From Myxocyprinus asiaticus (Eukaryota; Chordata; Actinopteri; Cypriniformes; Catostomidae): a DNA stretch of 64,000 nucleotides. The DNA is taken from assembly GCF_019703515.2 (NCBI RefSeq), contig NC_059372.1, positions 21,465,931 through 21,529,930 of the forward strand, read 5' to 3'. Positions 10,901 to 24,056 of the stretch are shown here, one piece after another (the stretch's first letter is position 1; each line of letters begins with the position of its first letter). The position numbers were made by a program, and so were the translations under genes. The notes beneath the pieces were generated by a model, which worked only from the letters and a program-made list of their open reading frames with translations, was not told the DNA's origin and made no database searches.

Positions 10901-13900
10901 CTCATGCATCAGAACACACAGGAAGTCATTTATTCCCCTCCGTAACTATAGCGACGACCTTACAGAGATGCCTCTGTCCTCGTTTTCTCTGGGTCATAGT
11001 GGTTTCTTGCCTCACTTCACATCACCTCACTTCCTGTGATGACTTCTTACATCCTGTTTGAAGTCATATTTCTCTTCAGAGACATCAAAATATCTTACTG
11101 CAAAATTCCCATTCTTAATCTAAAACTAGATATTAACATTTTCTGGGGGGGGGGGAATATAAGTGGTGGTTTCCCATGCAAAAGTCATCAACACAATGTC
11201 ATGATGTTGTGGGTGTTTGCCAGAGTGTAGCTATGTTTTTGTTAAGCTGTTCTGAGTGGTTTGTACCATATTGATATTTGGCTGCTAGGATGTCCTAGGT
11301 CAGTGGTTCTGAACCAGGGGGTCGGGACCCACTAGGGGGCCTCAGCACATTTCCAAGGGGGCCTCAAGATTACCTCAAATTAATTTAAAATAAGAAATAT
11401 TAAAATAATTAAAATAATCCTACTTAATTAAAATGCTAAAAAATACTTTAAGATGTATGTCTACAAATTATAAACAGACTCTTTCTGAAACTTCTAGAAT
11501 CAAAAATTATCCATGAATAATTATTTTAATCAGACACGTCTAGTTTCGGGCGAGGGGGCCTTCAAATATCGTCTTAGGCAGTGGTGGGCCTTGGAGTAAA
11601 AAAGTTGAGAAGCACTGTTATAGGTGGTTGCTAGGATGTTGCTTACTGGCCCAGCCCAATGGAGCTCAAGTCTCTGTGATATTCTGGCTTCTTTATATGG
11701 CTCAGATCTGTCCTTAAATGTAAGTCTTTATATATAATTTCACAGGGATTTTTTTTTTAATTTTTTTTAATTTTTTTTTATTTTTGTGGCAATTTAATCG
11801 TTAATCAGGAGAAAATTGTAAGTCTGATTGATAGTGTAAGCCAAGCGTACACTGCACAACTTGTAGTTGGCACCCTGTGACTCACAGTCTTGTTTTCCAT
11901 CGTTCTGTTGTGCACACTACACGACTGATTGTAGACTGGGTATATCAACTACACGGCAATTTCTCTCCAACTGAGGCCATGTGTACACTGGTATCAAGAT
12001 GTGTTTTGGGTGATCTGATCACAAGTGTACAAGCGAGACACATTACTGGTTCACAGAGGTGGAAAGTAACGAATTACAACTACTCTCGTTGCAGAACTTG
12101 AGCACATTTTTCATTTTTCTACTTTTTTTAAGTATAAATAAATAATAGTACTTTTACTTGAGTTAATTAAAAAGTATTCAGCTTTGCCACACTTAATTTT
12201 CACCAAAATTACAAAGAACAAAAAAATTTTTGGAAAGAAGAAATCGGCATGTTATAAACTCTAAATCTGTTAATAAACTAAAATGCGCTGTGTGCGGCAC
12301 GACAGAAGCCCGCAGGGCACAGCATCATGAGCACAGCAGCTTGCATAAACTGCCACCGGTGTCCTCTCTTCTCTAGCTTCTTCAAGACTTTCTGCCCTGT
12401 CACTACAAGAACTGTAATACTGTGATTTTCTGCATATTCATTTTATTCTGGAAAGGAGCCGTTCATTCAGGTACAAGGGAACTGTCTGAACATGTTTAAC
12501 CATTGATCAAACTTCACTTGTTTTTAAGGTAGGCAATGTTTCTACTGTGTCAAACATTAACACAATGTAGTTTAGATTTACCTTAGAAGATACAATGCCA
12601 ATAGTGTCGGAAATGAATGGGGAAAAATGCTACCGAAATTAACATAAATATGTCCATGCAATAAGTTCCCATGTTTTATTAATAATATCTGATATAGTTT
12701 GTATAGTTACATACATTGCGATATTCTTTTGACTTTTCACTGAACATAATTTTTTTAATGCCGTCCGGTTCCTCGTACCACTGCGCGCATTGACGGGCTC
12801 TCCGCTTCTGTCAATCCGCATCAGTTCGGTATTATACTCCCACGTTAATTTCCGTAAACTGTCCTAGTGGGTAACACTCTCGCTCACGGTGCTGTACTGT
12901 ACTTCCCTGCTCAGTGCTGCTGTTTATCTGTCTGAAAAGCCAAAAGTGTGCAAGGGATGGATGTTATATAAAGAATGTATGAGAAATCACAAACATAATG
13001 TAACCAAATGCTACAATTTACTTAATATTAATATCTCAATATGTTAAATAACCATCATGTTAATTAAGACTTTATTGGTGATCTAGTCAGGCTTCCTAAG
13101 CAACCAATTGGCCCGGTTGCTAGGGTGGGTAGAGTCACGTTGGGTTAACCTCCTCGTGGTCGCCATAATGTGGTTCTCGCTCTCGGTGGGGCACGTGGTG
13201 AAAGGAAGCATCAATTTCTTTCAAGAACAAAAATGTCTTTGTGTTCTAAAAATGGAAGCGTATATACTATATCTAATATAATTTTCATAAATAACTTGTA
13301 ATTACTTGAGTAGTTTTTCAGCAAACTACTTATTTACTCTTACTTGAGTCATAATATTTCTCAGTACTTCTACTTGTACTCAAGCGAGTTATTTCTTCAG
13401 TAGCAGTACTTTAAGTAAAAAAGAAGGAGAGCAGTACTCTTTCCACCACCGCTGTTACAAATGTTCTTCTTTTGTGACCACTTCTGTTTTCGAGGGCAGA
13501 GTCTCTGATTTCATGAGGACATACATCAGTCATTACATCTCTGTATTACTGAATGATAATAAAGTACAAAACAATTAAAGAAGAAAAAGAAAGCGCTAAA
13601 AACTGGCGCAGTTTCTCTTAATTATACTTGCATTTCATAGCGCAAATATGACGTTTAGAGCAGAATTCTGAATTATTTTAGTGCAGTAGCTGTAACTGAG
13701 CTTCTAATGTGCGTGGTTCTCATATCTGTGTCCCTGCATGTATATTTCAGACACACTGAAGAATGCATTCATACATAGATTTGCTTTTTTAAATTTTCAG
13801 ATCGGACAGCTATTTCCCTTTAAATTTGCACGTAATCGGCAAAGTTTAAACTCTTCTTTAATTAGGCGCCGCTCTGCTGCTGTGACACTATGAGCCCAAT

Positions 13901-16900
13901 GTCTGAGTGTGTTTGAAGTAGACAAATCTCAAAACAGTTTGGACCATGTTACAGTTGCCCAAAACGGATCTTAAAATTGTGAAAATGAAATTCATTCACA
14001 AACTCTGGCAGTTTATTTTACATGAAAGAACAACTCGCACCCATTTTTGCGCTTATTTGCAAAGGATAAAAATGTCATTGTACTTCATTGGCTGTTGCTC
14101 ACTGTCGGTCTCTCGCTTGTCGGGACAGTGCACACACCCGACGACAAGATGTCTAGATATCAAGCTGATATCAAGTTGACTCAAAACATCAAAGGAGACG
14201 AGCTTGAGTCATGTAGTGTGCGCCAGGCTTAGAAAAGTAACAGCACCTCAACCTCACCTCAGCAAGTTGCACAACAGACCAAACGTGTTCTTGCACTAAA
14301 AAAGCTAGACACAGCTCAACATATAACTGAATGCCAGTGTCTCAAGGTATGTTTTCAAAAGATGACATTCCTTTTTACCAGAAACAGCATCTTAGATATG
14401 AAGCGCTACTGAGAGCGTTCAGTGTGAACGGCCCTTTATGCAGGTTAGATTTTTTTTTTAATCCCTAATTCTAAATATGAGCATTAGAAAAAGAGATTCT
14501 TGCATTTGCAAGCACCACTAAAAAGCACCTCTTAAAACACGATTCTCATATAAATCCACATGATCATAACAATGCAACTGTTCTAACAATATATAAACCA
14601 TTGTTATTCTGCTATTTCTTAGACATGTCATCGTAGTAAGTTTACCCTTAATGATTTTCATTTGATCAGCACGTTTGCACTACAAACAGATCAGCAGGCG
14701 ATTTGTCTTCTAAATCTATTTAATGGTGGAACACACACTGAGGCAGTAGATCTGTTCATGTTCAGGGTGTAAACTGTCAACTCTCTCCCTTCAACAAACA
14801 CTGCATGTACCTTCATTAACCTGAGACTCTGTGCTATGATTACAGAAGAGATCGCAAGGGGCAGATAAGGGGCATTGAGCCAGATTGTCACAGCATGTAA
14901 CAGACCTCTCAGTGGGCTTCCCTTTGAAGATGGATGAGGTGTTTGCTCTGAAGATGCTATTCACTCCCATATCAACACCCACCCTGAGCCTCTGTCTATC
15001 ACCTACATCCATGCACCCATGCCAGAGTGATTCATCCACCCAAAACACAACAGCTTCATGGCCAAACCAACATACATTGGGTTCAAAAGTCTGAGGATAT
15101 GTCCACACTAATACATTTTAGTTGAAAGTGCATTGATTTTGCTAAGTTTACCCCTTTCATCCTCCATCGTAAACGCTCTCAGTATACGATACCGTATACT
15201 TTGGAAAACGATGACATAAGGAAACGGAAAACTGAGTTTTCATCCGAAAATGAATTAGTGAAGATGTGGCTGCGGTCATTTCAACTTTTTACTTCAATTG
15301 TTATGCTTATTATCTAATTTGTAATGAAAATAATGTGTTTTAAATTAGAAAAGTACAAAATAGAAGCATTTCCCTACTGTATCTCAGTGAAATGACATGA
15401 TCGCTTCATTATAAACAGAAAATCTTTCAGTGGTATGGACTGCATAATTTGAGGAAATAGAAAGCTGTGGGTATGTGTGAGAGAGAATGTGTTTTATACA
15501 GTTTCCACTGTACAGAGAATTCTTCTTTCCACAAGCACATATGAGTCATCTACAAGGACACGTCTGGGAAAGACTAGTGATGGATGCAGTATGTAAAAAA
15601 GTTTGGATGAAGTTTAGTCATGATTAGGTGTCTGATCCTCAAATAGTTCAGCTTCCAGTACTTAACACAACTGCAGACAGAATCAGCCGACAAGCCAATT
15701 CAACCATGTAGTAAATTTGTTTTGTTTGAAACCACATTCGACTGGCCGACATCCCAATGATGATGACTAGGGTTTGTAATGTCTGAAAAAGGCAAGCTAA
15801 CAGAATTTAAGCACAAATGACAATGTGTAAAAAGAGGCCCTAGAGAACTGGCCTGGCTCCAGCTCTAAGATGTAAGGTGGGCCATAGGACCCTCCGGGTG
15901 GGCCGAACAGTTGGAGGGGTGGGTGTAGGTGGAGTTCTCAAGGTGGGCTAAATTCATGATTGTGGAGCCGGGCTTGCTGGAGAATGTCTGAGAGGATCTG
16001 TATCACTGGCAGTCCCTCCCACAATTCCCCTTCAAATGTTTTTTTTTTTTTTTTTTTTCAGTTGTGACCAACATTGTGCATTCCAGATGTCCACAGTAAT
16101 AGAAGGAATGTGTCCTGTTTATAATAGTAATGAATACGGCTATAAATAATCCCACTTCATCTTTTCTATAACCCTATTTTTTCCTTCCAAACCCCTTTCT
16201 ATGAAAGAGTGTATAGATTTTACACACCAAATACTCATATGTTAGTCGACATTTTAACATTTCAATGGTTGTGCAATTTTTTTCAAAGCTAAAATACTTT
16301 CTATAACTCCCAGATTAAAATGCAGAGACAACTACTCTATAAGTAAGCCATTTGTAGGTTGATTCCCCCAAAAGTGTGACACTGCCACATAAGGACCATA
16401 ATCATACACATACACTCATACACATACAGTTATTTTACAAAAAAGAAAAAAATTAGAAAAAGGTAAATTGCTGTTGAAAATGTGTATATGTGTAATTTAG
16501 TGTGTGCTTTTAAGTCCTAATTTAAGTTCACTATTTGTCACAAACTGGTAAATCTGTTGAGTTGGGTTGACATGTCATTATATTTTTGCGGTAATTTATA
16601 TTGGGTGTTGGTTATTTGATTTGGGAAACACCTGGAACTTTTATGTTGTACAGACTTCCTGTAGAGTGAAAGAATGACTTTTATTTTGACAGTGGATCCA
16701 CCTGAAAAAGGAGGGCCTAATGGAGTTAGCAAGGGGCAAGCTAGGAGAAGAGCACAGCAGCTCACACAAAGAGCACATGCTGGAAATAAAACTCTGAGTA
16801 TCTGGAGGATTACCTGATGCCAGATCATTCTTTTCTCTTTTTTGGATGGATATCCAAGAGAAGAAAGGTTTTGTTTTGTTTTTTGCTTTGGGGAAATATT

Positions 16901-19900
16901 TCGAATTGTGAACTCTGTGGACTGTTCTCTCAAGGATAATTCCATTTATCATTTGGACTACTGGCTTATGGACTATCTGTCAGAAAATGTCAGAGGCAGG
17001 ACCCAAAAGCAGAGTTCAAAGGGAATTTATTAATACAAAATAAATAAAAAAACAAACCAAAACTCCCACAAGGGGGAAAAACAAACATAAACTACCCCAA
17101 AGGGGAAAAAGGTAATCCAGGCTGGGGTAGGGAAAACAGGACACCAGGACCATCCGGACCAAAACAGGAACAGGGAATAACATAAACTGGAACCGACATG
17201 AACTGACCAACAAGACCAACTGGAGACACACAAGACCGACTGAATCACACAAGACTGGAAACAAGACGAACTGGTGCTGTATAGCAAACACGAGGAGACT
17301 AAAATAGGGAGAGAAATCAAACGGGTTAACAGAGGACAGGTGAGGCAAATGAACTACTAATAAGCAAACAAGGAAGCGGGGTATGACGTAAGACAGAGAG
17401 ACACGTGGTGATACAGAAACAAAACAAAGCCATGTGCTCTCAAAAGACAACAAAACACCCGAATGGCATGAGCGCACATCGCCAAGACAAGATACGCCCT
17501 TGCCAACTGACAAACAAGACGAGAGATTGCGTAGCAACTCCAAACAAAGTGATGCCACACATTCTCATACTAAACGAAACCTGAGCGTACATTGCGAGGC
17601 AAACGCCACGCGATGCACGCAACAGGCGACAAAAACAAGACAGGACACCTGTGCGAGAGTTCGGCCACACACACACCCAATACTTTAGACTGAAGTGACC
17701 AAACCTCAGCACAACGTGAAGACAGCTCGCGACTGGGCGCACAACGCAACACGAGCGCAATGCGAGGCACTCCCGTGTTTGCGAGATAAACAAACTATTG
17801 ACGTGAGTGCATGCTGCCAAGATGACATAAGTGCGATGCACCCACGTCAATAACAGACAGACATGGAGCACGAGTGTCCAGATCCTGACACAGACCGAAA
17901 CCGAACCAGACAGGAAGTCAGGATCCAGACACCGTTCTCCCGACATGAAACAAGATGGACCGAAGAGCGCACGGCAGGGAATACAACTGAAACCACACAC
18001 TCACACAAAGACAAACAAAGGAACACAAGACAGACATGGGACGATAATGCCACGGTCCTGTCAGTCAAAAACCCAGACTGACAGAGTGACAGGACCATGA
18101 CACTATCTCTTTCTTCTTTGCTGGACCTTCAGATAAGTTTTGTATTTTGTAATATTGCAAAATGCTAATTTATTTATTTTTTCAAAAAGAGTAGCATTTA
18201 TTTGCTCGTGTATCTGAAACACAGTTAAGAGTTTTCCAAACTTTAGAGTGACATTTGGTTTATTAAATTTAGTAGGCCATATTTGTTACAAGTGTAACGC
18301 TGTGGCTCTGTGGTGCTATCAAATCATTGCTCTGTTTGTTTCAGCATTCCAATCATCTCAACATAGCAACATTGTCTCAACCAATGGCAGGAGTTTGGGG
18401 CAGGACTATATGTTTGTTTGACCAATGAGAGACGGGGGAGTGTTTGGAAAACTCGTCATTATTTTTGGAATGATCTTTGGTGATCCTAGTAATGCAGACA
18501 TTATACATTTCTTTGTTAAACTTAAAGGATGATAGTCTCTCACTTACTGCTCCTTCTCTCTATCTCCCTTTTGCCCCAATTCAAATGTCAAAGACGAAGT
18601 GGGCGCCTCTTACACTTGTTAGCATTGTATAAGTGACGTAAACGGCAGCTCTTTCTGATGAGCTCACAGCTTCCAAACATTTCACACAACAAACCTCATA
18701 CATGTACTGTCCATTGTTCTTTCAGAAGAAAGAACAGAGAAGCCTACAAAAATACCACCATCCGTGCCGAGTCAATACAGAAGCATCAAGTTGCTGAGTA
18801 AATATTAACTATATTAACAACAGGCTTTGGGAGTAACAGAATACTTTTAGCTGTGTCCTCTAATCAGGGTACAAAAAATGTGTGACTGTAATCCTTTAAA
18901 GTTACATAAAAACAATGTAATCAGATTACTGTTACATTTGGTTAAAAAAATTGGGATTACTAGCAGAAATATTTTTTTAAATTTATACCAAAAGAAACAA
19001 AAGATCCTCCTGATATAAAATGATACAGACCACTGCTTGCTTTAGAGTGGTTCAGATGCACTCGACATCTCTTCTGGTTCTCTCTCGTGATCGAGTCAGC
19101 AGCTCCACTTAAGTAGCGCCAAATAACACCTGTCTCACATCACCACTGTGCTCTCGAGGCAAACAAGGTAAAAACATTAGAAGGGCTGTTTCATTGCAAT
19201 GAGAAAATGTATAAATGTTTTGGAAATTTCTACATTATTGCCTCTTCAAAGGAGAAAAGGAAACAACTTTACAGTTCAGTGCATTTTATGCCTTCCAGCT
19301 GTGAAGATGTTATTTTCCAAGGGCCTGACATATAATTTAAAGAGGCATTTGAAGGTAAGACCCACACAGAAAACACATTAGCTAGATTAGCTAAAATCAC
19401 TTTTTGCTGTCCGAGAGTCCATGGATCATTTAGCGGAAGTAGGAATAGCTGCCAGTACTGTGATACTAATTGTGCATCATTGATGGTACAGTAGACAGGA
19501 ACATGTTCCATGTTGAAGTGGAGAAATATTCCCATATTCCTGTACATGGTACACCTACTCTTGAAACTTCACTCACTTCTCATTACCATCATAATTTCAG
19601 CTGAAACTCTAAAGTTGTTCTCAGAAATGCTTTCGTGATGTAATGACAACAGCAATAGGGAGTAGGGACCAAATACATTTTTTTCATTTTTAAAAAAATC
19701 CAAATTGTACCCTATGTAACTTTTGGCCCTCTAGCGGTTAAAAAATAAAACTGCACGTGTCTTGCGGAAGAACATTGTTTCGGTTGTGCTTCGGCTCTGC
19801 TCCTCTGCGTGGATGAATGTGGTTTGAGGCACCGGTGTACACATGAATACAGGACATCTTATCACAGCAAATGGACAAATAAATAATGAAAGAAAGGAAA

Positions 19901-22900
19901 AGACGGATATCCGAAAACATGTCATCTGAGCAGATAAGTGCCATATCTTATGCTGTTGTTTTGACTTCTTGGAAACATTGATGTTTTGAAATAAATTACA
20001 TTACAAAAGTTAGACAACGTTTGTTAACATTAGACATAACGATTGCTAGTCTGATGAGGTCAAACAATGTAACGTTTTTAGAACTGCAGGATATTCTGGC
20101 CAAAAAGAACATGGTAGTAACTAATTTATAGATTGTCATTGTTACCAACCAGTGGTCAACATCATTTCAAGACTCACATGTCCTTGGCAAGCCTAGGACT
20201 AAAGGATTTATTTATATAAATGATTGCAGTTACAAAGAAAATATACACAAGTGTGCTAGCAAGTGAGTATAATTATTGTATTTCACACACACACACACAC
20301 ACACACAGAGACGTGTGTGTGACTACACAATTATACACAAATCATATCAATAAAATATCTTACCTGTTGAGTAAGAAAAAAGCCATCTCTGGGTTGCTTT
20401 TAAATTCTTTCAGATCTCGGAATTGTCGCCACCTCTGAAAAGCCAAGCCGATGTTGATTCGAGTTTTATTACGGACTCTGTCGCTTTCCCTATTTGCTTG
20501 TAGACTGCTCTGTTCAGGGTTTCTTTGTTTTTACAAAGTGATTCCCTGGAGGTTTGCTGTTTTGAATGATCCATGGTCAATTTTTCTCGTTAGTTGCGAC
20601 AACAAACTTTCAGCTTCAGCTACTCCCACATGCGCACTACAGTAGCCGGATCTTATTTTTCTCTGTGTACGGATATGACGTCAACACGCACGGGCGAATG
20701 ACGTATGTATGCAATTTCCCACGAAATCCGTCCCAACAGCTCTAAAATATTCATAATACAAATTATTATTATAGGTGTATCAAAGTGTATTTGGGTAAAG
20801 ACATGGTTTGGAAGATGGATTTTTGTTGCACTCTCTCATTAATGACATTTTGTTATTTTTAACAAAAAAAGTTATAGTGTAGCTTTAAGTTCTTAGGTAA
20901 AAAAAAATTGCAATGGGGGCCTGGGTAGCTCAGTGGTAAAATATGCTGGCTACCACCTCCTGGAGTTCGCTAGTTCGAATCCCAGGGCGTGCTGTGACTC
21001 CAGCCAGGTCTCCTAAGCAACCAAATTGGCCTGGTTGCTAGGGAGGGTAGAGTCACATGGGGCAACCTCCTCATGGTCGCTATAATGTGGTTCGCTCTCG
21101 GTGGGGCATATGGTGAGTTGAGCACGGATGCCACGGTGGATGGCGTGAAGCCTCCACACATGCTGTCTCTGTGGCAACACACTCAACAAGCCACGTGATA
21201 AGATGCATGGGTTTACGATCTCAGACGCAGAGGCAACTGAGATTCGTCCTCCGCCACCCGGACTGAGGCGAATCACTACGTGACCAGGAGGACTTAAAAA
21301 GCACACTGGGAATTGGGCATTCCAAATTGGGTGAAAAAGGGGACAAATCCACCCCCCCAAAAAAAAAAAAAAATTGCAGTGGACCATTTATCAGTTTTGA
21401 TACTAATTTTACATTTATTGTTGAGAGCAGTTCAAAAGTCTGGGTGAGGAAGAAATTCTGTCAAATGTAACATTTCAAAACTCATGGAAAGTAGATATAA
21501 GTAATTAAAGCTGAAGTGTGTAACTTTTTCTGTTAAAATACTTTCTCCTATCCCAGCTAAATATGCAGACAACTATTATTAAGCCATTCATTGGTTAATT
21601 TTGAGCACTTAGACCCGCCCCAACAAGTTACAATGGTTACTTGGGGGCAGAACTATTTCTTTGTTTGACCAATGGCATATGGGGGGCGTATTCAGAAAGT
21701 TGTCTTGAAAACATTGTTTATTTTTGCAATTCCTTTTGGTGGTGCTAGTGTCGCAGAAATTACATACTTCAGCTTTAAAGACACACAAAAAAGTTTTACA
21801 TTTATTTCAATTTATTCTTTAAAACTAGAATCTTTATTATTATTATTATTAAAATCCTCCTCAAACATAAACATAGAATTACCCATAAACGATAGCTGGT
21901 GATGTTGACACTAGAGTTATTGCATAAATAATAATAATAATGAAGATGAAGATACTGTAGCCTGTGATCTACTGTACCAGTTGCATTTGGAAGTTAATGA
22001 ATGGTGCCAATTTATCTACACACCAACTGCAATACTTGGCAGAATAAACTTTGCTTTTTGAATCTGAGGTATATCAGATTTTGTGTAATAATCACCAAGA
22101 CATAATTCAGTGCATCCGTTCTAACTGTATTTGCTTGATGAGCAAATTTTCTAGATTAGGAGGACTCACCTGAGTTGTTCTGCATTTTAATATATTTTGT
22201 TCTTTCTACTAAGGAGGCAGTGTCCTTGTTTTCATGTTTTTTTCTTATATATAATAATAGCTACATAACTCATAACATTAATCAGACATTTTGTTTGCAT
22301 CCAGAAGGCATGAGTTTGAGATCATATTGCTTTTCTGTTAACTTTATTCACATATGTAAACTTCAGGTAATCCAAAAGTAATTTAAAGTAATCGGGTTAT
22401 ATTACTTTCTTAATTTAGTAATTGGATTAAGTTACTGATTACATGTTTTACTAATTAATCAGTATTTGTAATGGATTACATTTGAAATGTAACCCTCCCA
22501 ACCCCAATTAATAATATATTAATTGTACATTAATATGGAAACGCCAATGACAAAATGCTTGTAGATCAAAGCTCACAGGGAAGTAATATCACAAATGAGA
22601 TCTCATTAACATTCCTCCTAGACTGCAATGAGACTAAATAGAGAGCAAACAGAGACTTTTAGCACCTGTTTCTTAGACTTTTAATCTTGCATAAGTCTCC
22701 TTTGAAGTTCCAGAAGAGATCTCAACAATGTCACAAACTGTGCTCAAATTAGTCAAGATAACATAGTGCAATAAAAAGATTTCAATGAAATGAACTCATT
22801 TCTTGAGTTTCTAAATTATCTGAGCTATTCTATCCATGTTCATTTTATATCCCTACCCTTTTATTGCATGTCATTAATTGTCTCATTCATTTCTATTTTT

Positions 22901-24021
22901 ATTCATCATAAGGAATTTTAGAAGAAACGTTGGAGACAGCTAATACTAAAAGATCTATGTTAAGTCTCCTGATTTTTGAAATAGCAACCTCTGAGCAATA
23001 AAGCTTTTCCTCTGGGAGGCTTCAAAATAGGATTCAGAGGTTGCATCTGGCCATATGTCTGTTGCTAGGTTGCCAAGACAGCCTGGTGGCCATTTGTTGG
23101 ACTTATATGTAATTAGGGCACTTAGAACACAGTGAGGTTCACATGTTGATTCAGGGTCTGATCCCACATCTGTGATAACAGAGACTGCAAAGAGCAAAGA
23201 GGGGCCTTTATAATGATTCTCTGAAAAGTAGGTTTCTTTGTTTTCAGGTCCAGAAATGTAGTTACATGAGGAATGACCCGTAGACATCTAACTAGATAAG
23301 TTAAAGATTCACTTTTCTAATTCAGTTTGGCAGTATTTACCCTAGGGCTTTTTCTCAAGGCCCAAGAGCTTCCTGTACAGATATTATTAGCTTAATCTCT
23401 GGAGGGGAAAAAAAAGGATGCAGTGAGTGAAATGAAACTTGCATTGTGAACAACACATACAGCTACCAAAGTGTCTATTACTCAGTGGAGAAACCCTTAA
23501 TGGTAAAACTCACTGAAGTAAGATCAAAGAATAGACAAGAAAGATTTAGATAGTTGTAGAGCTGAATGAGAATACTATGCTGTCCTCTCCAGGCCACGCT
23601 CTGAATACAGCAGTCTGAAATTGCAAAATCCTGAATTCAGTCCTAACCACTGGGACGGCATGATCTCAATTAGAAGACAGCACTTTGTGTCCTGTCCCGA
23701 AAAGGGAGGGCACTTTATTTTGGCATACAACATATATCCCACACATTCTTCAAACTTTCTACAACACACAAAGGTGGTCATGTAAAAAAACATAGAGGAC
23801 ATTCTACTTGTACCCAAAAGGACCTTCTGGCTACTCTGCTGCAGTAATTAGTTTGCCTTACTGGCAGCCCCTAATCTAATTTTACTAATCTCATTTGACG
23901 TTTTTAACAAAAGTCAATTTTTTTTTTCATTATTAGTTAAAAAAGAGACCCACATCTGAGATGAAAATACCTTTATTTTTAAAAGTAGTACCTTGCACTG
24001 TATATTACAGATTTGTATTTG

Positions 24022-24056
<35 letters not shown>

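Larger units (their letters stand above)
11839..14229. mobile_element. Outer DNA transposon of a nested cluster
   Basis: The left end AGCCAAGCGTACACTGCACA and the right end, read inverted, AGCCTGGCGCACACTACATG are imperfect terminal inverted repeats, each adjoining TA. No transposase remains. The element is interrupted by a hAT-like element at 12054-13454, which itself contains a SINE fragment. Without the inner insert it would be about 1 kb. The superfamily is uncertain; the TA flanks would suit Tc1/mariner. Confidence 0.5.

Noticed and set aside
14791..15108. Minus-strand 105-codon frame
   Set aside because: No recognisable domain, no splice signals consistent with fmnl3, and it sits in an intron.
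17016..18000. Minus-strand frames of 180 and 186 codons
   Set aside because: They lie wholly within the solo LTR, have no domain, and are cysteine/valine-rich by composition.
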